A stretch of 64,000 bases of DNA from Semisulcospira habei. Its lineage: Eukaryota; Mollusca; Gastropoda; Semisulcospiridae. The notes beneath the pieces are model-generated. The model was not told the origin of the DNA. It saw only the letters and a program-made list of their open reading frames with translations, and searched no databases. How positions within the stretch are numbered: the first letter of the stretch is position 1; every line of letters begins with the position of its first letter. Positions 1 to 9,042 of the stretch are shown here, in pieces. The translations under genes were made by a program, and so were the position numbers. Location of the stretch: positions 192,058,164-192,122,163 of the forward strand of contig BTPG01000003.1 of NCBI GenBank assembly GCA_036245525.1, read 5' to 3'.

Positions 1-1
1 C

Positions 2-130
2 CAGTGGCCCTCGGACTCTCACACCTTGTGCCTCCCTTGCTCAGGCTGCTCTTCTGCACATCCGTGCGAGAGATGTTCTTTGTGGAAGGAAGAACGGTGG
101 CCTTCTTCTTGTGACTTTCGGCGCTCCGTC
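2..130 (+). pseudogene. DIRS gag-like zinc-cluster fragment (first copy)
   Basis: Read from base 2, the translation begins QWPSDSHTLCLPCSGCSS and continues into closely spaced Cys pairs (CERC) and KEERW. The same Cys-rich cluster occurs in the DIRS-B, -C and -D gag proteins (for example HARCLPCSGCSSSRPCGVC in DIRS-C). The cluster resembles a zinc-binding or nucleic-acid-binding module near the gag N-terminus. Its own N-terminal part lies left of the window. Downstream the frame runs into tandem repeats and stops near 255. The function is inferred from position only. Confidence 0.65.
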
Positions 131-149
131 GTACTTCAGCGCGGTGCCG

Positions 150-470
150 CCTCCAGTGACAAACGACGGGACTTAGCTGTGCTACAGCACAGTTCTTCTT
201 CCCGTGACATACGGCGTTCCGCCGCCCTACAGCGCTGGGTTGCCGCCATTCATTAACGACGAGACTTAGCTGTGCTACAGCACAGCCCTTCTTCCCGTGA
301 CGTACGGCGTTCTGCCGCGCTACAGCTCGGGGCCGCCGCCAATGACCATCGACAAGACTTGCATGTGATGCATGCAATTCTGCCGCGCTTCTGCGCAATG
401 TTTCCTCCAGCGACCAGCGAGACCCTTACGGTCTTAGTGGCTGGTTCGTGCACAGCCGACCCCTTTGCGG
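150..470 (+). repeat. Tandem repeat array, about 90-bp unit with CTGTGCTACAGCACAG core
   Basis: Two clear units begin with the palindromic core CTGTGCTACAGCACAG at about 177 and 270 (spacing 93 bp), each followed by a GGCGTTC(C/T)GCCGC-type segment. A degenerate continuation reaches about 470. In one frame the units read as repeats of the type DLAVLQHS-SSRD-RRSAALQ, directly after the gag zinc cluster. The array resembles the one at 990-1440. Confidence 0.75.
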
Positions 471-529
471 CACCGGTCGTGAGTCTCGCCCACGTGGCCC
501 CTTCGTTCGTTGGGCCATGTCCCGTTATC

Positions 530-700
530 TCTTATGCGCTTTGTTTTCTGTTACAGTGCGCAGCTCGGCACTTGCCGTAGGTGTAAGGGGTGCCCATAGC
601 CCTCGGACACGCACACCTTTCCTCCCTTCCTCAGGCGGCTCCTCAGCACGTTAGTGCGAGAGGTGCGCTTCGTGGATGGGAGAACGGTGGTCCCAGTTGG
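530..700 (+). pseudogene. Second, degraded copy of the gag zinc-cluster segment
   Basis: The DNA again reads as a diverged version of the gag Cys-cluster region: SDTHTFLPSSGGSSARECERC followed by ASWMGERWSQLAVF across shifted frames, comparable with KWSQLWEF in DIRS-C. Several cysteines are replaced (LPSSGG for LPCSGC). Two zinc-cluster segments about 570 bp apart suggest a segmental duplication inside DIRS-A that included the repeats between them. Confidence 0.5.
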
Positions 701-989
701 CAGTTTTCCAGCGTGTCCACCCGTCGACCTCCCTCCTTCGCGACCGGCCCTCGACGGGCGACTTTGGACTTCGTGGGGCTTACCTCCCGCGGCATGCCAC
801 GCCTGCCTTGCCCCACGTCTGCGCCCAGCGGAGACTTTGCCCGGCGCTCGGCGTGTTCGGACTGCCGGCCCTCGGTCCTTGCTACGTTCACTCCCTTCGG
901 CAGGACCCACCCTGGCTGCGGCGCAGGTCGGTTTCCCGCACCCTTCGGCAGCCTGCCAGTCTACAGACCAGGACTGTGGTCAGCGAGCG

Positions 990-1440
990 ATGGGACCCAT
1001 CTGGGCTACAGCACAGACCTTCCTCGTACTTACGGCGCTCCTCCGTGCTACAGCGCGGTGCCGCCACCAGCGATCAGCGATGGGACCCAGCTGTGCTTCT
1101 GCACAGACCTTCTTTCACGTACGTATGGCGCTCCTCCGCGCTACAGCGCCGTGCTGCCGCCAGCGACAGGACTCAGCTGTGCTACGACACAGACCTTTCT
1201 TCGTACGTACGGCGCTCCTCCATGCTACAGCGCGGTGCCGGCGCCAGCGATCAGCAACAGGACCCAGCTGTGCTACAGCACAGACCTTTCTCGTACGTAT
1301 GGTGCTCCTCCGCGCTGCCGCTGCCAGCATCCTGTGACAGGACGCAGCTGTGCTATGGCACAGACCTTCTTTCACATACATTCGGCGCTTCTCCGCGCTA
1401 CAGCATGGTGCCGCCGCCAGCCACCTGCCACGAGACCCAG
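990..1440 (+). repeat. Tandem repeat array, about 81-90-bp unit
   Basis: Five units start at about 1001, 1091, 1177, 1267 and 1348 (spacings 90, 86, 90 and 81). Each has the hairpin core CTGTGCT(A/T)C(A/T)GCACAG, a TCGTACGTACGGCGCTCCTCC-like block, and CTACAGCGCGGTGCCGCC. The block and the second CTACAGCGCGGTG are also repeats of each other. Long open frames run through the array on both strands because repeats lacking stops stay open; none is a credible independent gene. Confidence 0.85.
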
Positions 1441-1449
1441 CACCGGCCT

Positions 1450-3030
1450 TCTTTCCATCGACGTGCGGCGCTCCCAGCGCTACGGCGCGGCATCACCAGC
1501 GGGACTTTCACGGTCTTTGCAACAGGTCAGTGCTCCCAATTCAGCGCCCTTCAGGGCTCCTCCTTCAGGTTCCTGACCCTGCTAGTGTCGTCTGCCTCGA
1601 GGACCCCGACTCCCATAGTCTCCTCTACAGTGGGTTCGACTTCTGTTGCTCGCCCCTCGCCCGACCCTTCCGTGTCTCTGGATTTCTGGTTAAATGGGTG
1701 CGTTCGGTCTTGCTCATCCCCTGCGGACACACGCTGGCCGGCGGGCATCGACTTCCTCTTCCGACGGGACTGGTTGTGGGACACTCAGTCGTCTGCCTGC
1801 CCGCTTCCTCCAGTAGACCCAGCCACGGAGATGTGTGGAGGCCGGCGAAACCTTCAGCGTAGCACCCCCTACGAGCTCAACAACACGGTGACCCTGGTCT
1901 GCATTCCCTCGCCTGCTGCAGGTTCATGGGGCTAGTGACGCAGGCCTTCTCTTCTCGAGGAGTCCCTGGAGCGCCTGGATACGGATCCCCGGAGTGACTG
2001 CCTAGCCTTGGTGGCCTTGGGCCTCCTGCCCGGTTTTTCGAGCGTCCCTTTCGCCCGCACCTCGGCCGCGACTGTGACCTCGTGCGCCGGATTCCTGGCT
2101 GGTTTTTGTCTTCTCCTACATGTGCCCTTCCTGCCCTCTTCCTGGTCGGTGGTGCCCCTTCTTCGACCTTTCGCGCCTTGTTGGGCTTCCCGGATTGTTC
2201 GCTCAAGTGCTTCGCGCCGGTGTGAGGATGGGAACCTTCTTCTTGTCGCTCTGTTCGGCTGGCGCTCGGCCGCCTTCTCCTCAGCCTCACCGCGGACCCT
2301 GCCCTTGTCCTCCCCCGCTCGACACGGGGCCGGGGGTTCGTACGGTACCCGCCCCGGCAGACCCTCCTTCTCCCGGGCCCTGAGCGGATTGCGTCTCATG
2401 GGTGGATGTCGCCCAAGAGGGTGTGGGCTAGCCCTCTCCGCCGGAGTTTTCGCGCTTTCGGCGGTGGAGCCTTTCTGGCAGGCGGTGGATCTTCCTTTCG
2501 CCTCGGTTCCTAGCGGAGTGGCGTGTCTTCTGACCTGGGCCTGGGGCGGAGCCCCTGTCCCTTGAGCGTGTTAGCTCCCGCCATCGGCCCCTGGCAGGCA
2601 TACCCGGCACGGCCTGGCCCTGCGCCCGCTGGCCTCTGCGTCCAGAGTCGGCGTCCAGAGTCGGCGAGCCCCAGCGACCCCCATAGACCCTACATGGTTC
2701 AGCGTGTCTCCCAGCGAGCTCCTCCTTGGCTTCTTCACCGGGCGTTACCAGGCAGACCTGCTCCCACCTGGTTCTGGCTCCAGGTTCCAGAGTCAGCAAA
2801 CGCGCGTGCTCTCGGAAGATCCTCCTTGTCTGCAGGGCAGATGCGTTGGTCCCACGTGCACATGTCTTCATGAGCTCCGCGGTGGCCAGCCCGGCGGACG
2901 TTACCAGACGGTTGGCTTCCTTCCGACGCTTGTTCCCACGTCCGGTGTCGGCTATCTGCACGCGCCCTCAGTGGTTCCGGCTTCTCCTCCGTTACAGCGT
3001 CTGGAGTCAGCGGGCTGCATTTGCTCGCAG
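1450..3030. other. GC-rich DIRS-A interior without recognisable coding domain
   Basis: This stretch sits where other DIRS copies carry the rest of gag, RT and RNase H. I find none of their hallmark motifs (SLPQPPGF of gag, SLDLSDAYLHVP and YLDD of RT, HIPGxLN of RNase H). Open frames are present because of high GC and few stops, but none resembles a known family. The part from 2590 to 3030 has loose repeats around CCAGAGTC(A/G)GC and looks like an old, degenerate minisatellite. Confidence 0.5.
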
Positions 3031-3790
3031 TGGACCCGGCCTATGCTTCAGCACACGGTTGATGGACGCCCGCCGGGATCAGCCAACGGCCGTACCACGT
3101 GGAAGACACCGTTTCTCATCTGGTCACCGAAGTTAAGCAACGTCTGGCTCGGTTAGTACTTGGATGGGTGACCGCCTGGGATCTCCAAGTGCTGTTGGAA
3201 AGAATGCGGCATGTACTCTCTGTGTGCCCAGCCTGTGCTCCAACACAGGGCCGATGGACGACCGCCGGATTCAGCATGCGGCATATACTCCTCGTGACTC
3301 CGGCCTGTGCTTCAGCACAGGGCTGATGGACGACAGCCGCGGGTGGCGCGTGGCATGCGCTCTCAGTGTACTTGGCATGTGCTTCAGCACAGGAACGATT
3401 GATGACCGCCGGAATCGGCATGCGCTCCTCGTGAACCCGGCCTGTGCTTCAGCACAGGGCTGATGGACGACAACCGCAGGCAGCACGCGGCATGCGCTCT
3501 CAGTTTACCCGGCCTGTGCTTCTGCACAGGGCCGATGGATGCCCGCCGGAATCTGTATGCGGCACGTGCTCTCTGTGGACCCGGCCTGTGCTTGAGCACA
3601 GGGCCGATGGACGGCAGCCACAGTCGGCGCGCGGCAGTCTATCTGTGTTCCCGACCTGTGCTACAGCACAGGGCCGATGGACGGCTGCCGGACCCGGCAG
3701 GCAGCATGTACTCTCCGTGGACTCGGCCTGTGCTTCAGCACAGGGCCGATGGTCGGCAGCCGCAGCGTGACATGCACTCTCACCGGCCGC
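3030..3790 (+). repeat. 72-bp minisatellite with palindromic core
   Basis: Units carry CCTGTGCTTCAGCACAGGGC followed by CGATGGACG and a GCCGGAATC(A/G)GCATGCGGCATG-like stretch. Core starts are at about 3232, 3303, 3375, 3440, 3512, 3584, 3653 and 3725, a period close to 72 bp (24 codons), with an earlier unit near 3040. The core CTGTGCTTCAGCACAG is the same hairpin as in the arrays at 177 and 1001, which links all three arrays. A 5S rRNA-like unit interrupts the left part. The last unit runs into the recombinase remnant. Confidence 0.9.
3083..3199 (+). rRNA. 5S rRNA-like sequence (pseudogene or 5S-derived repeat)
   Basis: About 117 bp match the eukaryotic 5S rRNA plan in order: GGCCGTACCACG near the 5' end, TCACCGAAGTTAAGCAACGT (A-box region), GGTTAGTACTTGGATGGG, and GTGACCGCCTGGGA (C-box region), ending GTGCTGTTGG. 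The ends CCAAC and GTTGG can pair as helix I; usual animal 5S has CTAC/GTAG there, so the pairing is kept with different bases. No T-run terminator follows. It is embedded in a minisatellite of a DIRS element, so a functional 5S gene is unlikely. It could be a retro- or DNA-mediated 5S copy, or the head of a 5S-derived SINE. Confidence 0.8.
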
Positions 3791-3792
3791 CG

Positions 3793-3975
3793 GAATCAGC
3801 ATGCGGTTGCGCTCGCTGTGGACCTGGCCTGTGCTATTGTGGCGGCTGTTGGGTGGTGGGCCAATTCCACCTTTGCCCGCTTCTAACTCCGGGACCTCAC
3901 GAGCCAGTGGGACAATCTGGCCTTGGTTGGGGACATCGCTGCAGCACAACACACCCTCCCGGCGCCATAAGGTAT
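3793..3975 (+). pseudogene. DIRS tyrosine recombinase, C-terminal fragment
   Basis: The translation contains IVAAVGWWANSTFARF, then a TAA stop, then LRDLTSQWDNLALVGDIAA and AQHTLPAP. The same block ends the recombinases of DIRS-B (VGWRAESTFARFYFRDL) and DIRS-D (VGWRAESTFARFYLKDL). The codon for the catalytic tyrosine is the one that has become TAA. Everything upstream, including the first catalytic Arg and the HxxR motif, is missing and replaced by the 72-bp repeats. The fragment is therefore dead. Confidence 0.85.
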
Positions 3976-4087
3976 GCTTAGCCGAAATCGTCAGGAGGTT
4001 GCTCCTGTTTACGACTGTTAAGCACGAGCGATGACGGGACCAAGGGGCGGCACCTTCCTCCTTTTCGATATTCTTCCATACAGTAAT

Positions 4088-5950
4088 TCAAATCAACTTT
4101 ATTTATCCCTTAAAGGGCAATTACATTTGTGTGGACGGGGAGAACAATCAAATAAAGTTATTCAATAAACATTAATTAATATCAGGAAATTTTAATATCC
4201 CAGTTGTACCTGATATTAATATGCTAAATCAGTAAGACTGAAAATACCAATATTAAGACTATTAAAACTCTAAACTAATACAATTACTAAAACAATATTT
4301 AAAAAGAGCATTATTAATGACTGTCAACGAACACATTAACGTCTTACATTCCACTTACACCCTCTACAACTGTCCATCTAGGCCAGCGATACTCATACGC
4401 TGAAACAGCTGTATAAAACACACAAACACACACACACGTGCGCGCACATGCACACTTTTAACAGCTGCATAGATTTACAAAATATTTAAGAGTCGGACAG
4501 AAACAGGGATGAAAGACAGTTTCCTGCGGTTGGTTTTATATGATGGTTGTCTGTATCAGCAGCCAAACGGGAACAATTCAGAGAGATCTTTCATCATGTG
4601 AGCATCACTAGCCAGGATGGAAGTAGCTTTTCTTACAATCTGACGATCGCAGAACGCGGCTAAACTTCTCTGTTCTTCCCCAATGATCTTTGAGCCAAGA
4701 TGAACAATTCTCTGAAGACTGTTTTTGTTTTTGACACTAAGATCTGGGAACCAGCAAATGAACGAAAAAGTCAAGACGCTTTCTAAGAAAGATTTGTAAA
4801 ACAAAGTTAAAATAGTCCTCTCAACAGAGAAAGAGTTCAGCTTCCTCAAAAAATACAATCTCTGTTGGCCTTTCTTCACAACAGTTTCAGTATTGTCATC
4901 CCAATTCAGTTTATCATCGAAGGTGGTGCCTAAGTATTTATACTTCTGGACAATGGCAACTTCCTTATCATGTAAAATAGTTTTACTGTGATCCTGTTTG
5001 TTCATCCTAAAGTCAACAATAAGGTCACATGTCTTACCCACGTTAAGCTCTAAAAACGAGTTATATCACCATTGAACAAAGTCAATGAGGGTCCATGTTC
5101 ATCAGATGACCCTTGCTGAAGGGGCGCTGTCATCTGAAAACTTGACAATATAACTGTCAGCGTAACAACTCCTACAATCGTCAGTGTACAGGATGTAAAG
5201 GAGTGGAGACAAGCAGCACCCCTGGGGGGACCCGGTGCACGTGACAGCAGTACTAGAAAAGCGAAGCGACTATTAACCAAAACATGTTGTGGTCTACCGA
5301 TAAGGAAATCTGTAATCCACAAAACAAGCTGTGGGTTAAGGTTGAAATTAGTCAGTAATCTCTGGGCTAACAGGTGTGGCTGCATGGTATTAAAGGCAGA
5401 GGAGAAGTCAGCAAATAGGATCCTGGCATGTGCACCGGGTCTCTCCAGATGAGTGTACAGTTTGTCTAGAATGAACAACTTGACATCTTCAACACCTTTT
5501 CCAGCCCGGTAAGCAAACTGCAATGGGTCCATTTTACTTTCAGTTGCAGACAAAACAAAAGCTCGGACAATCTTCTCCAAGGTTTTCATGACAAGGGAGG
5601 TTAATGCAACTGGTCGGAGTCGTTCAGTTGTTTTGGGTTATCTTTCTTGGGAAGTGGAATGACCGTTGAGGTTTTTCATGCGGAGGGAATAGAGCAGGTA
5701 TCTAGGGAGAGCTTGAAAAGTTGTTGAAAAACACCACTAAGCTGTTCAGCACAGAACTTCAACGTCCTGCCACAGATTCCATCAGGACCGGCACTCTTGT
5801 TCACATTAATCATTCTCAAACACTTCTCAACACTCTCTTGTTCAATAACAATAGAGCCGCCATCGTGTGTCAGTGACGATCTCAGATCGGCTACAGCAGA
5901 CGAAAAGTCGCGTATTTCAAAACGGGTAAAAAAGGAATTAAAAGCATCAG
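4088..5950 (-). mobile_element. Rex1/Babar-like LINE, 5'-truncated, inserted in DIRS-A
   Basis: The insertion is flanked by a 5-bp duplication GTAAT (4083-4087 and 5951-5955). It interrupts the DIRS-A terminal sequence between CAGTAAT and GCCATCGG, which is continuous in other copies. The LINE is antisense to the window, with its 3' end at the left (CTTTATTTATCCCTTAAAGG on plus). Only the RT part and 3' end remain. Assignment to a Rex1-like clade rests on motifs such as QFAYRAGKGVED and FADFSSAFNTMQPH and is tentative. Confidence 0.85.
4556..5945 (-). pseudogene. LINE reverse transcriptase fragments
   Basis: Three frame-disrupted pieces lie in order on the minus strand. 5676-5945 has NKSAGPDGICGRTLKF (RT finger region). 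5050-5589 has QFAYRAGKGVED, FADFSSAFNTMQPH and a damaged PPRGAACLHSFTSCTL region where the PQG and YxDD motifs should be. 4556-5041 has IVDFR and YKYLGTTFDDKLNW, the usual post-YxDD and thumb region. The YxDD box itself is not intact in frame. No endonuclease domain remains. Confidence 0.8.
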
Positions 5951-6290
5951 GTAATGCCATCGGTAACGTATTTTGAGGAAACAAATGTATTTTTCTCTAA
6001 CATGTATTTTTTAAAAAAATACTTACCGATGGCATTACTCAAATGGCCCTCCCACCTGCCCCACTTGCCGCCGGAGCGCTATAGTGTTCGAATGGCGGCA
6101 CATGTGCCCGGATGAGGAGGGAAGGGAGGCTACTTGGGGGCCCGTGGTAAGGACGGCTCCCTGGAGTTGCCTTCCTGGTTGTGTATATATACACAACAAA
6201 TTTTAGGCTGAAATCGTTAAGCTAAGTGTATCTTCCAAACAGTAATGCCATCGGTAAGTATTTTTCGAAAAAATACATTTTAGAGAAAAA
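5951..6290 (+). repeat. DIRS-A 3' terminal repeat and internal complementary region
   Basis: This carries GTAATGCCATCGGTAACG, a TTGAGGAAAC block, AATACTTACCGATGGCATTAC, about 200 bp, and finally CAGTAATGCCATCGGTAAGT with TTTTTCGAAAAAATACATTT. It is the mirror image of the left ends of DIRS-B to -E. Two terminal motifs joined back to back form the internal complementary region typical of DIRS1-type elements. A TATATATACACAAC stretch near 6185 aligns with TTGTGTTGCTACACAAC in other copies. Confidence 0.8.
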
Positions 6291-6678
6291 GTTGAAATGG
6301 CTGAAAACAGTCCACTGACTGTCCGTAATCTTTGGCCAGCAAGAGACAAATTCTTGTCAGCCCCTGTGGATGCAGGGTTCATGAGAATTTATGCCTCTTG
6401 CAGATGGAGCATGTTCTCTCATGGACTGTTCTGTCTGAACCCAAAATGTGCAAAAAGCTATCTGGGATTTTGCAAAAGCTGAATCAGTCGTCAGGTCCGA
6501 AGACCGTCACCCATGAATTATTTCTGAATCAGAACCAGATCACATGCCATACGTAAGTTTTACATCAAGCTCAATGCATCTGCAAGAGACCTTGATTCTC
6601 ATGATCCCTTGCAGCCACAGAGTCTCATCAGAATGCATGCTTGTAAGTTCTTGCTAGCAGAAATATATTCAAAACATG
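6291..6678. other. Intronic DNA with no gene recognised
   Basis: I see no exon or element boundary in this stretch. It holds one copy of a dispersed short motif, TTCATGAGAATTTATGCCTC followed by TTGCAGATGG, near 6378. The motif recurs elsewhere in the window (for example near 26510, 41030, 55630 and 62670). Confidence 0.4.
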
Positions 6679-6830
6679 CAGAGAAGAACCCAACACAGAA
6701 AGAAACACGCTTAGAAAAGACCATTACAACACAATCGTGTTGTAACTGTCTTTTTAAAGCGTGTTTCTTTCTCCGCTGGGGTCTTCTCAGCATGTTACAT
6801 GCTTGGCAGTGACCAACATGAGACAGGTGC
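6679..6830. repeat. Foldback element with AAGAAACACGCTTAGAAAAGA arms
   Basis: The left arm, AGAAGAACCCAACACAGAAA then GAAACACGCTTAGAAAAGA, is mirrored by TTTTTAAAGCGTGTTTCTTT and CTCCGCTGGGGTCTTCTC. The arms are about 45 bp with a central ACAACACAATCGTGTTGTAA palindrome. The right flank, TACATGCTTGGCAGTGACC, matches in inverse the left flank of the larger copy at 39763. It is a non-coding foldback family also seen at 8499 and 39763. Confidence 0.75.
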
Positions 6831-6834
6831 ATAG

Positions 6835-6985
6835 GAGGACAAGTGTAATGTTACTGTCTGAAATCTCTTGCTAGCACAGATCTATAAAAGAAATGTGGGA
6901 AAATAAAAGACTTCATTTTCTGTAGCAGTCTTTAACCCTCTCCCTGACATATGACCCAGGGTAGTTCTCAAGACTGCAAGCTGAA
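6835..6985. repeat. Dispersed repeat shared with 8020-8260
   Basis: GGACAAGTGTAAT, AAATCTCTTGCTAGCACAGA, AAAGAAATGTG, GACTTCATTTTCTGTAGCAG and TAACCCTCT appear here in the same order as at 8020-8260. In the second copy an 80-bp palindrome (8045-8124) sits between the first two blocks. This is a direct duplication or two copies of one old repeat. Confidence 0.65.
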
Positions 6986-7384
6986 GATCATCTGTTAACC
7001 CCTTGACTGCTGGTGGGCACTGATTGTACTTGTGTAATCTTTGTTAATGCCATTCCAAAGAGTACATTAGTCCAAGGACCATGGATGTCAGCATGAGGAA
7101 TACATCCTCATGAGCCCGCAACTCTGGAGGCTATTGAGGATCTATGTATCTTGCAGTTGCAATGTCTGCTTTTCTCCGAAGTGAAGTGGTTAAGCAAGCA
7201 AAGATTTCAGTGAGATCAGATCCAATGCTTTTGGTCCCTGCACTGATCGTTTGATCACACCCTTGATTTTGAATTCTTATCTATGGATAACTGCTGTCTC
7301 AGACCCTAATCAAGTTCCTCCCACCTGTCAGAGAGAGATCCTTATCTCTTTACATCCTGATACGCTCTCATATGAGATGACTTT

Positions 7385-7475
7385 GATCATGATAATTCAA
7401 GGGTGGTGCCAGAACAGCTTGGCGCCCAGGGGCACCAAGCTGTCCTGGCACCACCCTTGAACTATCATGGTCAGT
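7385..7475. repeat. Hairpin element, GGGTGGTGCCAG family
   Basis: CATGATAATTCAAGGGTGGT then GCCAGAACAGCTTGGCGCC is followed at once by its inverse (GGCACCAAGCTGTCCTGGCA and CCACCCTTGAACTATCATGG). This is the core of the TTAA-bounded hairpin family best preserved at 9043, 29403, 56614 and 62251. Outer ends are not clear in this copy. Confidence 0.75.
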
Positions 7476-7680
7476 CTATCGTCAGAACTGAAATGTAGCC
7501 TTCATAGGACAACTCCCTAATCTGGAAAAAATCAACCTGAAGATGGTCTGATAAGAGTCTGTGTCTCTTGCTGCCCTTCAAACTATGGGTGTTATTTTTT
7601 AATTTTTTATGCAGAACGCCTCGCACGTGTGTTTCTTTTACCCTTGAAAGCAAAGTCAGCACGCTCAATTTCACACTTAC

Positions 7681-7853
7681 TCTTGCCACAGTGGTTCTAC
7701 TCACAGCAGCATCGTCCTCTGGGCGCAGCTCAGCATTGCTGTTCTGTACAGATATGCCTGCACTGTTCTCGCTGAAGCTACTCGTTGCCTCGTTCACTGC
7801 CTCCTGAATTGCCTCTGCCAGTGTCTGTGCGGGCTGAACCTCTGATGTCTGGG
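7681..7853 (-). CDS. HUWE1: HUWE1 E3 ubiquitin ligase, exon 10 (numbered within window)
   Basis: This 173-bp exon is preceded by an acceptor (TTTCCTACAG) and followed by the donor GTAAGTGTG. It starts in phase 2 (completing an Ala codon from exon 9) and ends on a codon boundary. The translation runs from QTSEVQPAQTLAEAIQEAV to AAVSRTTVAR. It is rich in Ser, Glu, Asp and Asn and has no domain. It corresponds to the low-complexity linker after the block behind the WWE domain in HUWE1 proteins, so homology here is carried by position and phase rather than sequence. The next exon should lie left of the window because 1-6290 is all DIRS-A. Confidence 0.8.
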
Positions 7854-8044
7854 CTGTAGGAAAAAAGTCAAACTATGTTTATGGTCTGCGAAAAGAAAAA
7901 TAAGGATTTATTTCAAAGAGATCTAAAAAAATAAAAGTAAATAATAAAAAACAACAACACAAAAACGAAATAAATAAAATGAAATACAAACATAACAATT
8001 CTACATTTTTTGGTGTTGAAGAGGACAAGTGTAATAACGTAAAG

Positions 8045-8124
8045 CTTTGCATGTCGGTAGCAGTTTTTGTTACGATGATTCCTACAGGAATCATCACGAC
8101 AAAAGCTGCAACTGACATGCAAAG
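8045..8124. repeat. Palindromic MITE-like element, 39-bp arms
   Basis: CTTTGCATGTCGGTAGCAGT to GATGATTCCT is mirrored by AGGAATCATC to GCAACTGACATGCAAAG, with only 2 bp between arms. Related, more decayed sequences occur near 41750-41795 (CGGGAATTATCACGACTAAA) and 56230-56295 (GCAGGAATCATAATG). It has no coding content. Confidence 0.75.
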
Positions 8125-8498
8125 AGTTAATATTTTTGTTTTAAATCTCTTGTTGGCACAGACCTACAAAAGAAATGTGAAAACAGAAGAGACTTCATAC
8201 TCTGTAGCAGTCATTAACCCTCTTCCAAGCATTGAGCTAGGAGTAGTTCTCAAGACTACAAATATAACTTTTTGTACTTTAGTGGGAGATGTAGCTCAAG
8301 GGTAGTGTCACTGCCCTTCATCTATCATGGTCCCATCTCCCATGATCTGTTGGTAGTACGTATCAGGAGAATTTAAATGTAAAGCATGGGATCGGAAAGT
8401 CAAAGTTTTCCTCTTCGACAATCCCCAATGTTCTTTTTGTGTACTTGACTAATCCAACACCTGTAAACAAAATCCACAGTAGAAATGTGACTGCGAAG

Positions 8499-8600
8499 TG
8501 TGTAAAATGCAAAGAAAAAAAAATCCCAATGAAAGAAACACGCTTAGAAAAGATAATTACAAAACCATTGTGTTGTAATCATAAACAAATTACAAAAAAA
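8499..8600. repeat. Foldback family remnant (AAACACGCTTAGAAAAGA)
   Basis: TGCAAAGAAAAAAAAATCCC then GAAAGAAACACGCTTAGAAA matches the left arm of the foldback elements at 6679 and 39763. ACCATTGTGTTGTAAT corresponds to the central palindrome. The second arm is missing. Confidence 0.65.
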
Positions 8601-8647
8601 AAAACCACAACAAAAAACACGCACCCACACACAAAATAATTGCTTAC

Positions 8648-8806
8648 CTTCATCCTGCTTCCATGAGTATTTGACAACCAGGGCATTTAGGAGATCAAAG
8701 AGAAAATCTCGGATGGCTGGGTCCATGACCAGATCCACCATTTTCAGACTAGAGCACTTCAGAATCTGAGGAGCTGTGGGTCCAATATAACGCACCTCAT
8801 CTTCAT
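8648..8806 (-). CDS. HUWE1: HUWE1, exon 9
   Basis: This 159-bp exon has the acceptor TTTTAACAG and the donor GTAAGCAAT. It starts in phase 2 (G from exon 8 plus AT gives Asp) and ends one base into a codon. The peptide includes EVRYIGPTAPQILKC, VMDPAIRDFLFDLLNALV and KYSWKQDE. It aligns in order with the conserved HUWE1 block that ends in a '..YDMLNALAAYH'-type helix. A microsatellite-like ATAAATAAATA lies just upstream of the acceptor in the transcribed sense. Confidence 0.9.
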
Positions 8807-9042
8807 CTGTTAAAAGAAAATAAATAATAAATAAATAAATAAATATGAAAAATCTCAATGAAAAAGGCCAGAAGCAAGTTTAGAATCTGTCACCGCATTT
8901 ACCTCTGTAACATTACAACAGGAAATGGGAAGGCACCAAGCCAAAGATGCACAACTCCTGAACTGTCGATGTTGATTCATCTCTCACTGCTGACATATTG
9001 CGACAGGCATTATGCTTGGAAACTTGAAACAAAGCAGTTGAT

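Larger units (their letters stand above)
1..6290 (+). mobile_element. DIRS-like YR retrotransposon remnant (DIRS-A), 5' end off window
   Basis: This is a tyrosine-recombinase retrotransposon in plus orientation, opposite to HUWE1. It is recognised by a gag zinc-finger segment at the left edge, a recombinase C-terminus at about 3793-3975, and a 3' terminal region at 4047-4087 plus 5951-6290 that matches the ends of the other DIRS copies. No reverse transcriptase or RNase H is recognisable. The middle is instead GC-rich DNA with two minisatellites and a 5S-like unit. A LINE splits the element at 4088. It looks like a dead or non-autonomous derivative. Element identity is firm; the left boundary is unseen. 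Confidence 0.8.

Noticed and set aside
590..1935. Long overlapping open frames (up to about 420 codons) across the GC-rich repeats
   Set aside because: They run through tandem repeats and lack conserved domains; stop-free repeats explain their length, and frames on both strands are equally long.
3083..3199. Functional 5S rRNA gene
   Set aside because: No T-run terminator, altered positions, and location inside a dead retrotransposon argue against normal function; kept as 5S-like.
3030..3790. Possible CRISPR-like array of regular palindromic repeats
   Set aside because: This is eukaryotic DNA, the whole 72-bp unit is repeated with no unique spacers, and no cas gene is present; it is a minisatellite.
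6297..6556. Short open frames after DIRS-A as an extra HUWE1 exon
   Set aside because: They are on the wrong strand and show no similarity to HUWE1 and no splice signals.
7913..8122. Phe/Leu-rich open frames resembling a membrane protein
   Set aside because: They come from A/T-rich low-complexity DNA and a palindrome; hydrophobicity is a composition effect.
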